Source of the DNA: Paraburkholderia kirstenboschensis
GTDB lineage: Bacteria; Pseudomonadota; Gammaproteobacteria; Burkholderiales; Burkholderiaceae
Assembly: GCF_904848585.1 (NCBI RefSeq)
Contig: NZ_CAJHCR010000002.1
Coordinates: forward strand, 1-64,000
DNA length: 64,000 bases
Direction of reading: 5' to 3'
A model generated the notes under the pieces. The model was given only the letters and a program-made list of their open reading frames with translations, searched no databases and had not been told where the DNA came from. Shown here piece after piece: positions 38,375 to 48,332 of the stretch; positions within the stretch are counted from its first letter, which is position 1, and every line of letters starts with the position of its first letter. The position numbers were made by a program, and so were the translations under genes.

Positions 38375-40141
38375 TCAGGTGGATTTGGCCGGGTGCTTCG
38401 GCTGACGCTCGCGGGCCGCGTGCAGTGCCTCGATCTGGGCCTCATATGCGTCGTTGAAGGCTTTGCCGAAGAGTTTCTGAAAGTCGTCGTCGGCTTCGCG
38501 CGCGACCGTGCCCCGCAATTCGACGAACAGATCCCACAGCTTCGCCTTGCGGTTCGACAGCACTTTTTCGAGTGCACCAGGCTCCTTCAGTTGGGCTTCG
38601 ATCGTCGCGGGATCGAAGCGGCCGAGCACGTGCGCGAGCGCCGCGCGCATGCCGGCGAGCACGGCGAGTTCGTGTGCTTCGATGTCGTCGAAGGCGCGCT
38701 TGAGCGCTTCGTCCGGCGGCAGATAGCCGGCGCTGCGGCCAGTCAGCATTTGCGCAAGCGCGCTGTCGACATCGGGGAAAAACTTGAGCGGGTTGTTGTC
38801 GCGCGCGACGATCATCGTCGTATCGAGGCGCGCTTCGCGTTTGGTCATCGACCGTGCGCGCAGTACGGCCATTGTTCCGCGCAGCGACTCGCGCAGCATT
38901 TCGCCGATGAGGCGCGCGAATTCCGGCTCGGGCAGGTTCGGCGGGCGTGATGCATCGAGGCCGAGACCTTCGAGCAATGCGTGGATGGTGCTGGCGTTTT
39001 CGCTGACTGGGGCGGAAGTATCGCGATGTGCCGGTGCGGCTGGCGCGCCAGGCGTGGCCGGCGGCGCGGCTGATTGGCCACTGTCATCCGCCTTCGTGGC
39101 GAATGTCCGGAGGGGCGCAATGTCTGCGGTCGGTGACGGCACGGAAGTTTGCGGTGTGATTGAAGCGGGCTGCGGATCAGGGGATGTAGCCTCCGGCTGG
39201 ATAGACGCAGCAACAGGCGTGACGAGCCGCGCGCTAGCCGCTTGCGGCGCCACGACCGGCACGACCACCGGCACCACCGGAGCAGACGGCCCGGAAGACG
39301 CGGACGGCTGAGCAGACGGCGTCGCAAACAGATCGTCGAACGGTGTGGCTGCGGCCCCTGTCATCGAGGTATCGAGCAGTCCCGGCGGCAAGCCCGTTGG
39401 GCCGCCGCTCGGTGCAGCCGCCGTGGCCGCCGTCTCGTGCGCCGCATGACGCGGCGCTGCCGCGGGCGACGGACCGCCCGCCTGCGCCGGCGTTTCCCAT
39501 TGCGCCAACGCATCGGCGAGCGGATCGTAATTGGCCGGAATGCCTCCAGCGGGTGGGGACGGTGTGCCCTGCTCCTGCCGCGGCGGTTGCGGAGCCGAAA
39601 ACGCTTGCAGCTCCGGCGACACGTGATCGCTCTCCGAACCCACAAAGCCCGGCCGCGACGATATCCGCTGCTGTTCACCGAAGCCCGGCTGGCCGAGCGG
39701 ATCGAGGGAGCCGATACGCAACACATCGCCTTCTGGATCGGCCAACGGACCGCCGAGCACCTGCGCGGCGCTCAGAGGATCACGGCCGCCCGTCAGGCCG
39801 CTCAACGGAGCAGTCTGCTCGCCAATCGACACCTCCAGCAGATACGGCCCAATCAGCAGACGGTCGCCGTCCGCGAGCCGGGCCTCGCGCGTGCCGCCGA
39901 GCGCGCGCTGATTCAACACACTCGGATTGCTGCCCAGGTCGCACAGCAAATAGTCGCCGCCGCGAAATTCGACGCGCGCGTGAACGCGTGAAATAGCGCG
40001 CTGCTGGTCGGGCAGCACGAGCGTGCAGTCGGTCGCGCGGCCAATCGTGCCGCCCGCCGGTCCGAACGCAATGGCAATCGGCTCGGCCAGCGTTTCGTCG
40101 TTGAATCGCACGACCCGCAGCGAAAGAATCGGATAGCTCAC
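38375..40141 (-). CDS. tagH: FHA-domain T6SS protein (TagH/Fha)
   Basis: 588 residues from the GTG at 40141 (GGGGAG five bases upstream), giving MSYPILSLRVVRFND; the frame also has a GTG four codons earlier. The FHA domain is at about residues 25-95 (GGTIGRATDCTLVLPD, ISRVHARVEFRGGDYLLCDLGSNPSVLN). A long Ala/Pro-rich linker (100-380) precedes the conserved C-terminal T6SS-FHA domain (LLEGLGLDASRPPNLPEPEF, LKFFPDVDSALAQML). FHA domains bind phosphothreonine; in Pseudomonas Fha1 is phosphorylated by PpkA and reset by PppA. A PP2C gene is near (55023) but no kinase. Confidence 0.92.
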   Translation of the reverse strand: MSYPILSLRVVRFNDETLAEPIAIAFGPAGGTIGRATDCTLVLPDQQRAISRVHARVEFRGGDYLLCDLGSNPSVLNQRALGGTREARLADGDRLLIGPYLLEVSIGEQTAPLSGLTGGRDPLSAAQVLGGPLADPEGDVLRIGSLDPLGQPGFGEQQRISSRPGFVGSESDHVSPELQAFSAPQPPRQEQGTPSPPAGGIPANYDPLADALAQWETPAQAGGPSPAAAPRHAAHETAATAAAPSGGPTGLPPGLLDTSMTGAAATPFDDLFATPSAQPSASSGPSAPVVPVVVPVVAPQAASARLVTPVAASIQPEATSPDPQPASITPQTSVPSPTADIAPLRTFATKADDSGQSAAPPATPGAPAAPAHRDTSAPVSENASTIHALLEGLGLDASRPPNLPEPEFARLIGEMLRESLRGTMAVLRARSMTKREARLDTTMIVARDNNPLKFFPDVDSALAQMLTGRSAGYLPPDEALKRAFDDIEAHELAVLAGMRAALAHVLGRFDPATIEAQLKEPGALEKVLSNRKAKLWDLFVELRGTVAREADDDFQKLFGKAFNDAYEAQIEALHAARERQPKHPAKST

Positions 40142-40175
40142 TTGGCTCCCCACAACCGGTCAGGTCAGTAACAAG

Positions 40176-42167
40176 TCACGATTTGACTTTCTTGGTGCCG
40201 TCGTCGGCGTCATTGGGTGCGCGCGGCGCGGTCGGCGACGAACCGCCGCCCGAGCCCGCCGAGCCGCCCGAATTGAGCAGGATCGGCGTGCCCGACACCG
40301 CCACGCTCACTGGCCCCACCACCACGAACGCGCCGCCCGCCTTGAGCGTAATGCTCGCGCCCGCTTCGATGACGACGTTCATGCCCGCTTTGATATGGAT
40401 GTTCATGCCGGCGTCGATCGCATAGTCCATCCCCACTTTCTCCTGCAACTTCTGCCCGACCTTGAGCGACGCGTTGCCATTGACCTCGGCGTTCTGGTCG
40501 CCCGTCACCGCGTCGTGGCGTGCACCGGTGATCGACACGAATTCGTTTCCGGTGACCTTCAGATGCCGGTCGTTGCCGACGTTGCACAGCATGTCGTTCT
40601 TCACCCACGTTTCGTGATCTTTCTGTGCGTGGAAGAACAATTGCTCGTCGCCTTTGTTGTCGTCGAAACGCATTTCGTTGAATCCGCCGCCGCCTTTCGT
40701 CGAATTGCTTTTTAGCGTAGAGAGCGCCTGATTCGCCGGCAGTTCGTACGGCGGCATGGTATTGGCGTTGTAGACGCAGCCCGTAACGAGCGGCCGGTCC
40801 GGATTGCCCTCGACAAAATCGACGATCACCTCCTGGCCGATCCGCGGCACGAAGAACGTGCCCCAGCGTTTGCCGGCCCAGCCCTGCGACACGCGCACCC
40901 AGCAACGCTTCATACGAGCATCCGCGTCGGCCGGCGGCGCAAACTGCTCCCAGTGAAACTGCACCTTGATACGGCCGTACTTGTCCATGAGGATCTCTTC
41001 GCCGTCGGGGCCGACCACCACGGCAGTTTGCGGACCCGCGACGACCGGCTGCGGTGTCAATCGCTCCGAGCGGAAGTGATTTTCCTTGCGAAACGCGGTG
41101 AACGAGCAATCGAAAAACGGCAGCGATGCATCGCTGCGAACGGTCGATACATAGACATCCGAATTTATTTCGTAGACCGCGCTGATCACCAGATACTCGT
41201 GGTTCTGCGCGGTAGAGGCATGATCCTGAAGCTTGAACTGGCCCCCGGGCCAGATGCCGCGTGCGCTTGAACGGCCCGAGATACTGTCGTTGCGCGCCTC
41301 GCGAATCTCGATACCGACCTTCGCATAACGGTCGCCATCGGCGGCCTCGACGTGACCGCTCAGATGCTCCTGCATCGTGTACACCGGCGGGTCGTAGACC
41401 TTCGGCCGCGTGGCACGCGACAGCAGCCCTTGCTGATTGCTCAATGAAGGCTTTTCGAAATCGTAGTCGTTGACCTCATATTTTCCGGTCTGCAATTCCG
41501 CGCCCGAACTCCACGCGTAGATGCATTCCTTCTCGTGCGAAGGCTCGTACCATGCATCGTAAGAGATAGACGGATAGTGATCGATCGGCCCATGCACATC
41601 GCTCGAGTCGGTCAGCACCATCGTGTGCTTGCCCATCTTGTGCTCGAAATAATAGTAAATGCCTTCATGCTCCATCAGCCGGCTGATGAAAGCAAAATCG
41701 GTTTCCCGGTACTGCGCGCAATGCGGCAGCGTCGGATACGCCGCCTGACATTTATCGCTGACGTCGACGTTGTAGTCCTGAAGCACACTCGTCACGATGT
41801 TCAGCACACTCTGCTCGTGAAAGAAGCGGCTGTGCGAGGCGCGCGTCAGCAGCCACAGCCGCGGGCGCACCACCGCTTCATAGCGCGCCATGCGATTGCG
41901 AGTGCCGTCGCCGGGCGCGACGATCCGGAACGCGGTGACGATGCCGTTGAACTGGCGCTCGCCGTCGCGTGGCAGCGAGAGCGCGACAGAGATGTCATGG
42001 CCCAGCAGATCGGCTGCCTGCAAGTCGTTGCGCGTGCTCAGCAGGTCGAGCCGCCACTCGGAGAGGCGCCCCAACTCCTCAGTACCGCTCATGTGCAGGA
42101 ACAGCAGATCCTCGCCGGCAGGCGCGCAACTGACGGTGACGTGTCGGTTCGGGATTTGCGTGGTCAT
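40176..42167 (-). CDS. tssI: VgrG spike protein
   Basis: 663 residues. The gp27-like region (residues 5-380) contains LFLHMSGTEELGRLSEWRLDLL and REVSAFISRLMEHEGIYYYFEH-type sequence. The gp5 OB fold (about 395-500) contains GPDGEEILMDKYGRIKVQFHW and GWAGKRWGTFFVPRIGQEVIVDFVEGNPDRPL, and the needle repeats follow (VKNDMLCNVGNDRHLKVTGNEFV). It ends with a short DUF2345-like tail and a Gly/Ser-rich linker, with no fused effector domain. It caps the Hcp tube. It starts one base after the PAAR-like gene, suggesting a paired spike and tip. Confidence 0.95.
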   Translation of the reverse strand: MTTQIPNRHVTVSCAPAGEDLLFLHMSGTEELGRLSEWRLDLLSTRNDLQAADLLGHDISVALSLPRDGERQFNGIVTAFRIVAPGDGTRNRMARYEAVVRPRLWLLTRASHSRFFHEQSVLNIVTSVLQDYNVDVSDKCQAAYPTLPHCAQYRETDFAFISRLMEHEGIYYYFEHKMGKHTMVLTDSSDVHGPIDHYPSISYDAWYEPSHEKECIYAWSSGAELQTGKYEVNDYDFEKPSLSNQQGLLSRATRPKVYDPPVYTMQEHLSGHVEAADGDRYAKVGIEIREARNDSISGRSSARGIWPGGQFKLQDHASTAQNHEYLVISAVYEINSDVYVSTVRSDASLPFFDCSFTAFRKENHFRSERLTPQPVVAGPQTAVVVGPDGEEILMDKYGRIKVQFHWEQFAPPADADARMKRCWVRVSQGWAGKRWGTFFVPRIGQEVIVDFVEGNPDRPLVTGCVYNANTMPPYELPANQALSTLKSNSTKGGGGFNEMRFDDNKGDEQLFFHAQKDHETWVKNDMLCNVGNDRHLKVTGNEFVSITGARHDAVTGDQNAEVNGNASLKVGQKLQEKVGMDYAIDAGMNIHIKAGMNVVIEAGASITLKAGGAFVVVGPVSVAVSGTPILLNSGGSAGSGGGSSPTAPRAPNDADDGTKKVKS

Positions 42168-42168
42168 G

Positions 42169-42558
42169 TCATGGAATCATCGTTTTGACAGTCGCCGGAT
42201 TGATGATCGAGACCACGCCGCCCCAGTTGCACATGCAGGTCGATACGTTATCGAGCGAAGGCTGGTTGCCGAGCAGCACGCTCGGCGCACCCGGCGTCCA
42301 CGGCGTCATGGTCGCGGGAATGCAGGGCATCGGCGTGAGCACGCCCATCGCGGCCGCCGTGGCCGCCGCGACCATGGGATTCGCGGGCGAGGTGCACATG
42401 CCAAACGGAAGAATGTTGACGAGCGGAATGTGATCCATGATGTTGGCCGCAGGCGGCCCCTCGCCCATCACCCGGTTGATCGGCAGCACCACCAGAGACG
42501 AGGGCGCCACGCCGAACGAACATTGCAGCGTTGCGCCCATGCTGACTTGTTGCGGCAT
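42169..42558 (-). CDS. PAAR-like DUF4280 protein, probable spike tip
   Basis: 129 residues. The DUF4280/PAAR-like pattern is evident: CSFGVAPSSLVVLP near residue 13, IMDHIPLVNILPFGMCTSPANP near 40-60, GVLTPMPCIPATM near 75, and STCMCNWGGVVSI near 110. The repeated cysteines are typical. PAAR-like proteins sharpen the VgrG tip or chaperone effectors. It sits between clpV and vgrG. Position and family suggest a tip role, though no effector is fused. Confidence 0.88.
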   Translation of the reverse strand: MPQQVSMGATLQCSFGVAPSSLVVLPINRVMGEGPPAANIMDHIPLVNILPFGMCTSPANPMVAAATAAAMGVLTPMPCIPATMTPWTPGAPSVLLGNQPSLDNVSTCMCNWGGVVSIINPATVKTMIP

Positions 42559-42616
42559 ATGAATGCGTCCATCATGCGAAGAACTCTGAAAACCGCGCGC
42601 GCGTCCCTTCGATGAA

Positions 42617-45364
42617 TCAATCGAAGGTATAAACGAATTCGCCGTCGCGCGCCCCGATCTGCACTTTCGTCACCGAGCTTCCGTTCATCATCCGCGTTAG
42701 AAACTCCGTGCTGATACGCGGCAACAGCGTGTTGGTCAGAATCGCGTCGATCATGCGGCCGCCGCTTTCCAGTTCGGTGCAGCGGCTGCCGATCAGCTTC
42801 ACCACGTCGTCGTCGTAGCTGAACGGAATCTTGTGCGACGCGCGCACGCGCTTCTCGATTCGCCCCAGCTGCAAGCGGATGATCGCGCCAAGCATTTCGT
42901 CGGATAGCGGGTAGTACGGGACCACCACCACGCGCCCCAGCAAGGCTGGCGGAAAAACCTTCAGCAATGGCTCGCGCAACGCTTTCGCGATGCCCTCGGG
43001 CTCCGGCATCAGTTCCGGGTCCTTGCACAAACTCGTGATCAGGTCCGTTCCCGCGTTGGTGGTCAACAGTATCAGCGTGTTCTTGAAGTCGATCACGCGG
43101 CCCTCGCCGTCTTCCATCCAGCCTTTGTCGAACACCTGGAAGAAAATTTCGTGGACGTCCGGATGCGCCTTCTCCACTTCGTCGAGCAGCACCACGCTGT
43201 ACGGACGGCGGCGTACCGCCTCGGTCAGTACGCCGCCTTCTCCATAGCCGACATATCCGGGCGGCGCCCCTTTGAGCGATGACACCGTGTGCGCTTCCTG
43301 ATACTCGCTCATGTTGATCGTGATGACGTTCTGCTCGCCGCCGTACAACACCTCGGCGAGCGCGAGCGCGGTCTCGGTCTTGCCGACACCCGAGGTGCCG
43401 GCGAGCATGAACACGCCGATCGGCTTGTTCGGATTGTCGAGACCGGCGCGCGATGTCTGAATGCGTCGCGCGATCATTTCGGTGGCGTGTGCCTGACCGA
43501 TGATGCGCCGGTTCAGGTTCTCCGCGAGCTTCAGCACGTTTTCGATTTCGTTGCGCACCATCCGGCCTACCGGTATACCGGTCCAGTCCTGCACCACGGA
43601 AGCCACAGCCTGCTGGTCGACGGTCGGCAGGATCAAAGGATCTTCGCCTTGATGTTCGGTTAGCCGAGCCTGAAGCTCGCGTAGCGTGGCGAGCCGGGCG
43701 TCGCGCGTTGCAGCGTCGCTGGCTCCGCTCTCGCCCGATTCGGCGGTTACGCCGGTTACACCGCTTTTGGCGGTTTCATTAGCGCCTTCGACCTTGCCAG
43801 TCTCGCCGCGCAGCTGTGCGCGCAGCGCGAGAATCTGCGTCACCAGTTCCCTTTCCGCCTCCCAGCGGCTCTCCAGCGTAGCGAGGCGAGCCTGTTCGGC
43901 AGCCAGTTTTTCCGATGCGGCGGCCTCGCGCTCCTGCGTATTCACCCCAACCGCCGTTTCGCGGCCGATAATCTCCAGCTCCGTTTCAAGAGCCGCAATG
44001 CGCTTGCGCGAATCGTCGACGGAAGCCGGCGTTGCGTGCTGACTGACCGCCACGCGCGCGCACGCGGTATCGAGCAGGCTCACCGCCTTGTCCGGCAACT
44101 GGCGCGCAGGAATGTAGCGGTGCGAGAGCCGCACTGCGGCTTCGAGTGCTTCGTCGAGCACCTGCACCTTGTGATGCTGTTCCATCGTCGAAGTGACGCC
44201 GCGCATCATCAGGATCGCTTTGGTCTCGTCGGGTTCGCTCACCTGCACGACCTGGAAGCGCCGCGTGAGTGCCGGATCCTTCTCGATGTGCTTCTTGTAT
44301 TCGGCCCACGTGGTGGCGGCGACTGTGCGCAGCACGCCGCGCGCAAGCGCCGGTTTCAGCAGATTCGCGGCGTCGCCAGTGCCGGCCGCGCCGCCCGCGC
44401 CAACCAGCGTATGCGCTTCGTCGATAAAAAGAATGATCGGCTTTTCTGACGACTGCACCTCCTCTATCACCTGCCGCAAGCGGTTCTCGAACTCACCTTT
44501 CATGCTCGCGCCCGCCTGCAACAGACCGACATCAAGCGTGCGCAACTCCACGTCGCGTAAGGACGGCGGCACGTCGCCGGCCACGATGCGCTGGGCGAAG
44601 CCCTCCACGACCGCGGTCTTGCCGACGCCCGCTTCGCCGGTCAGGATTGGATTGTTCTGGCGGCGGCGCATCAGGATATCGACTACCTGGCGAATCTCTT
44701 CGTCGCGGCCGACGATCGGATCCAGCTTGCCGTTGCGCGCCTGCTCCGTCAGATCGGTGGTGAAGCGCCGCAGTGCTTCCTGTTTGCCCATCGCGGCAGG
44801 CGGCACCGGCCCGCCGGCGCTGCCGGGATCGCCGCTATCGCGCTGTGCGCCGGCCGTCTGAAAACCGTCGCTCGCGCTCATCCCCGCTTCCGGCGACTCG
44901 CGCAGCATGCTGTCGAATTCGTCGACGAGCGAATCGAGCTTGATGCGCTCGAACTGCCGCGAGATACCGTACAGTCCGTTGCGCAGCGACGGTGTCTTCA
45001 GCAGTCCGACCATCAGATGACCGGTGCGCACCTGGGCCTCTCCGAACATCAGCGAACCGAATACCCAGCCGCGTTCGACCGCCTCCTCGACTTGCGACGA
45101 AATATCCGTCACGGAACCCGCCCCGCGCGGCAGGCGGTCGAGCGCGTCGGTCAAATCCCGCGCCAGCCCGGAAGGATCGAGTCCGTAATGTTTGACGATG
45201 CGGTGCAAATCGGAGTCCTGCAACTGGAGAATCTGGTGAAACCAATGCACCAGTTCGATATAGGGATTGCCGCGCAGCTTGCAAAAGACATTCGCGCTTT
45301 CGATTGCGCGGAATCCGAGCTTGTTCAGCTTGCCAAACAATGCCGCCCGTTTGATCTCGGCCAT
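42617..45364 (-). CDS. clpV: ClpV (TssH) AAA+ ATPase
   Basis: 915 residues from the ATG at 45364 (GAGGGA upstream), selected because MAEIKRAALFGKLNKLG opens the Clp-N domain; the open frame upstream is a shadow of tssG. Clp-N repeats occupy about 1-150. AAA1 carries Walker A GEAGVGKT at 243-250 and Walker B LFIDEAH; a coiled-coil middle region spans about 415-560; AAA2 has GTSGVGKT near 650 and VVLLDEVEKAH. ClpV disassembles contracted TssB/TssC sheath after firing. It is downstream of tssG, separated by four bases. Confidence 0.96.
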   Translation of the reverse strand: MAEIKRAALFGKLNKLGFRAIESANVFCKLRGNPYIELVHWFHQILQLQDSDLHRIVKHYGLDPSGLARDLTDALDRLPRGAGSVTDISSQVEEAVERGWVFGSLMFGEAQVRTGHLMVGLLKTPSLRNGLYGISRQFERIKLDSLVDEFDSMLRESPEAGMSASDGFQTAGAQRDSGDPGSAGGPVPPAAMGKQEALRRFTTDLTEQARNGKLDPIVGRDEEIRQVVDILMRRRQNNPILTGEAGVGKTAVVEGFAQRIVAGDVPPSLRDVELRTLDVGLLQAGASMKGEFENRLRQVIEEVQSSEKPIILFIDEAHTLVGAGGAAGTGDAANLLKPALARGVLRTVAATTWAEYKKHIEKDPALTRRFQVVQVSEPDETKAILMMRGVTSTMEQHHKVQVLDEALEAAVRLSHRYIPARQLPDKAVSLLDTACARVAVSQHATPASVDDSRKRIAALETELEIIGRETAVGVNTQEREAAASEKLAAEQARLATLESRWEAERELVTQILALRAQLRGETGKVEGANETAKSGVTGVTAESGESGASDAATRDARLATLRELQARLTEHQGEDPLILPTVDQQAVASVVQDWTGIPVGRMVRNEIENVLKLAENLNRRIIGQAHATEMIARRIQTSRAGLDNPNKPIGVFMLAGTSGVGKTETALALAEVLYGGEQNVITINMSEYQEAHTVSSLKGAPPGYVGYGEGGVLTEAVRRRPYSVVLLDEVEKAHPDVHEIFFQVFDKGWMEDGEGRVIDFKNTLILLTTNAGTDLITSLCKDPELMPEPEGIAKALREPLLKVFPPALLGRVVVVPYYPLSDEMLGAIIRLQLGRIEKRVRASHKIPFSYDDDVVKLIGSRCTELESGGRMIDAILTNTLLPRISTEFLTRMMNGSSVTKVQIGARDGEFVYTFD

Positions 45365-45368
45365 TTTG

Positions 45369-46448
45369 CTATTCCCTCGCTGATGTCTGTGGCGACGCGT
45401 CGGAAAGCGGCGTGCGGGCCGCGGCGGCAACCCGCGAGCGGCCGTCCGGACCGGTCGGATGCAACAGCAACTGGCGCTGGTCACCCTGCGCCGTGCCGCG
45501 CAGCGTCCACGTGGTGTATCCGAGCCGCGTGTGACGCCCGAGTCTTAAGCGCGGCACCTCGTCTTGTCTGAGCACCAGCCGAAGGTCCCAGTCGAGCCCG
45601 TCGCGCGCATAGTTGCGCAGCCAGTCGACGAGGCGGTTCAGGCTCTCGCCGCCCGGCAGAAAGCGCTCATAGTCGGCGCGGCTCAACGGCCCAATGACGA
45701 TGCGGAACTTATGCTGGCAATCCCACACGCGTGCGCCGAGCACCGTCGAGACGCCGAGCGCGGCGGACCCGTCCAGCGAGCCGAGGCGCGATAGCGAACC
45801 GGTGGGCAACGCCATCCAATGGCCGACCCACTGCTCGATCTCGACCGGCAGGTTGAAAAAACGCGCCAGCACCAGCTTCAGACCCGCGGCCGGACGCGTC
45901 GGCGCGGCCAGCAAACCGGCGAAGTGCAGCTTGGAGAAATCAGGCACAGCGTCGCGGTCCCGCAGCGACGCCTCGCCGAGTCCGAACAGACTGCCGACAT
46001 AGAAAGAGAAACGATCCCGCCCGGGACGATCGAGGCTCACCGCAGGCTGCGCATTGGCCCAGGCGCGGTAGAAAAGCGACACCATCCGGTGATGAAAGAC
46101 GTCCAGAAAACGGGCGAAGGTCGGATCGTTCGCGTTGCGCGCACGGTCGCGCACGTACTCCGTGAGATGAGTCGGCAGCGGACCATGCGGCCCGAGCAGG
46201 CCGAAGAACTTGACCGCAAGGCGCGCGGGGTGGTGTTCGCTCGCCGCTGTGAAGGCGCCGAGCGTGGTGGGATGGAACACCAGCTCCGGTTCCTGCACGA
46301 AGCGAATCGCATCGTCGCGAGGCTGCAGCGACTCGCCCACGCGGGGCTTGTCCGGATACGCATTTTCCAGCAGCCGGATCGTCTGGAAAAAGTCAAAGCG
46401 ATGCGCTTCGTCCTCGAGCCGGCGCAACAGTGTCAGAGCGTCCAGCAT
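45369..46448 (-). CDS. tssG: TssG baseplate protein
   Basis: 359 residues from the ATG at 46448 (MLDALTLLRRLEDEAHRFDFFQTIRLLENAYPD, the diagnostic TssG N-terminus), which overlaps the end of tssF by 16 bases; longer open frames upstream are shadows. RVGESLQPRDDAIRFVQEPEL and GPHGPLPTHLTEYVRDRARN are further family stretches. TssG acts with TssF and TssE in the wedge of the baseplate. Confidence 0.95.
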   Translation of the reverse strand: MLDALTLLRRLEDEAHRFDFFQTIRLLENAYPDKPRVGESLQPRDDAIRFVQEPELVFHPTTLGAFTAASEHHPARLAVKFFGLLGPHGPLPTHLTEYVRDRARNANDPTFARFLDVFHHRMVSLFYRAWANAQPAVSLDRPGRDRFSFYVGSLFGLGEASLRDRDAVPDFSKLHFAGLLAAPTRPAAGLKLVLARFFNLPVEIEQWVGHWMALPTGSLSRLGSLDGSAALGVSTVLGARVWDCQHKFRIVIGPLSRADYERFLPGGESLNRLVDWLRNYARDGLDWDLRLVLRQDEVPRLRLGRHTRLGYTTWTLRGTAQGDQRQLLLHPTGPDGRSRVAAAARTPLSDASPQTSARE

Positions 46449-48328
46449 TGTCCGACCCTCGCTGGCCAGCGCATGATCTCGCCGCGCGAGACGGTCTTCA
46501 CGACGGTTTCGGCGAACGAGTTGATCGATACGTATTGAGCAAAATAATGCGCGAGCACGGCGCCGAGCAAAAATGCGCCGGCGCCTTCGAACGCTGCTTC
46601 GTCGAGCGTCAGCGTCACTTCCAGTCCACGGCCGTACACGATCGGTCCCGCGCAGGGCAAGCGCCGTGTCACCGGGCGAGAATCGATCGAGCGCACTCCT
46701 TCGATCAGGCGCTGGCTCGCGATGTCGTCGGAGGGGCAGTAAAGGCCCAGCAGATCGCGCAGCGCCCGGGCGCCCTCCTGCGCGTCGTTGTCGAGCAGCG
46801 ACGCGTAATTCAGCGACAGGTGGCTCAACAGCCGCCACGCCACCGCGCCATGCGCGTACGAGGGCAGCGGCCGGCTCGGGCCGCTCACGCAGCGTATGGT
46901 TTGGACCGGCGCTTCCACGTCGAGCGTGAAATCGGCGGGCCCGACACCGATCGGCATGGTCAGCGGCAAGTCGCGGTTTGTACACAGCACCTGCAAGCCG
47001 AGCTGGCGAAGGTCGCCGCGAAACGGCGCGTTTGCCGCGTCCACCAGCGCGACAAACATCTCGCTGCCCAAATAGCTCGTGCGCGGCCCGCGCTCGTGCT
47101 GTCGCGCGGAAGGCAGGCGTTTCTCGCGGCGCACCTGGTAATAGGCACCGGCCCGATATGTGGCGCCGAGATCGCGCGCGTGATAGAACGGCTCGAACTG
47201 CTGTTCGCCGCCGGCACCCGCGCTGTAACCGGTCGCCGCCTGGATCTGATAGATCTCGAAGTCCATCGGCCGTGTTCGGTCGGCGACCACGTGATATTCG
47301 AATTGCTCGTCAGACAGCGCGATTCGATCCGTGCGCCGCGAAAACAGGTTGACCGCGGGCGTGCAATGCAGCGCGAAATTCGCGGCGTCGAGCGATTGTT
47401 CGAGCAGCGGATCATTGCGCCTGAGCAGCACGATCACCTCGATCTCCGTGTCGGCACAACGCCGCAATGCCGCCTGCAAGCCGTCGATTGCCACGAACAT
47501 GAAGCGCTGCGGAAATGCGAAATACTCCTGCAAGAGCCGGTAGCCGCCAAACGACTGCCGGCTGACCGGCAGCAACGCTTCGTCTTCCGTAAAACCAAGC
47601 GGGCGCAACGCCGTCGCGGGCAACTGCACATGCCAGGCGGCCGGACGTTTGGCCGGCATCACGACGACGCCGCTCACCGAACCGAGCAGACGTTCGTGAA
47701 TGCGCGTGGCGAGCCCGTCGGTACCGCGCAGATAGAGTGTCAGCCGGTCGAGCTTCAACTGGTTGAGCTTGAGACCGGCGGTCGCCCGCAGGCGCAGCCT
47801 GAGGCCGGCCTTGATAGCTCCCCCAGCGGCCATGCTCGCCGGCAACGCGCTATCCATGCCGCCGAGCGAGCCTGAATGCGTAAAAAATCTGGCCTCGGCG
47901 ATTTCGAGCGGCCAGAGCGTCAGTTCATGCGCGCTGCGGTATTCGCAGCGCGTCGAGCCGTTCTTGTCGAGCACGCTGCGCAGTGCGCTGCCGCGGGCAA
48001 TCCGCACGCCGTCCGCGAGACTGGTGCTCGTGAGATCGGGCTGAATCTGCACCACGGCCATCGACGGCGTCGGCGTGAGGTAATGGGGATACACGAGTTC
48101 CGCGAGGTGCTGTGTGAAGCGCGGAAACTCATCGTCTATTTTCAGTTGGACGCGCGCCGCAAGAAAGCTGAATCCCTCGAGCAGACGCTCGACATAGGGG
48201 TCCGCGCATTCGAGACTTTCGAGTCCGAGCCGCCCGGCGATTTTCGGAAACTCGCGGGCGAACTCGCCGCCCATCTCCCGGAGATGCTGCAACTCCTGAC
48301 TGTAGTATTTGATCAGGTCTGGATTCAT
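46433..48328 (-). CDS. tssF: TssF baseplate protein
   Basis: 631 residues. MNPDLIKYYSQELQHLREMGGEFAREFPKIAGRLGL and DPYVERLLEGFSFLAARVQLKIDDEFPRFTQHLAELVYPHYL (residues 40-90) are the hallmark TssF N-terminus; the C-terminal half contains FFAQYVSINSFAETV. It forms the baseplate wedge with TssG. It begins four bases after tssE. Confidence 0.96.
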   Translation of the reverse strand: MNPDLIKYYSQELQHLREMGGEFAREFPKIAGRLGLESLECADPYVERLLEGFSFLAARVQLKIDDEFPRFTQHLAELVYPHYLTPTPSMAVVQIQPDLTSTSLADGVRIARGSALRSVLDKNGSTRCEYRSAHELTLWPLEIAEARFFTHSGSLGGMDSALPASMAAGGAIKAGLRLRLRATAGLKLNQLKLDRLTLYLRGTDGLATRIHERLLGSVSGVVVMPAKRPAAWHVQLPATALRPLGFTEDEALLPVSRQSFGGYRLLQEYFAFPQRFMFVAIDGLQAALRRCADTEIEVIVLLRRNDPLLEQSLDAANFALHCTPAVNLFSRRTDRIALSDEQFEYHVVADRTRPMDFEIYQIQAATGYSAGAGGEQQFEPFYHARDLGATYRAGAYYQVRREKRLPSARQHERGPRTSYLGSEMFVALVDAANAPFRGDLRQLGLQVLCTNRDLPLTMPIGVGPADFTLDVEAPVQTIRCVSGPSRPLPSYAHGAVAWRLLSHLSLNYASLLDNDAQEGARALRDLLGLYCPSDDIASQRLIEGVRSIDSRPVTRRLPCAGPIVYGRGLEVTLTLDEAAFEGAGAFLLGAVLAHYFAQYVSINSFAETVVKTVSRGEIMRWPARVGQCWTL

Positions 48329-48332
48329 GGTT

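Noticed and set aside
37481..38950. Plus-strand 489-codon open frame
   Set aside because: Shadow of tssK and tagH, which are both complete and motif-bearing; no domain recognised.
46430..47875. Plus-strand 481-codon open frame
   Set aside because: Antisense to tssF; translation is Arg/His/Gln-rich with no family pattern.
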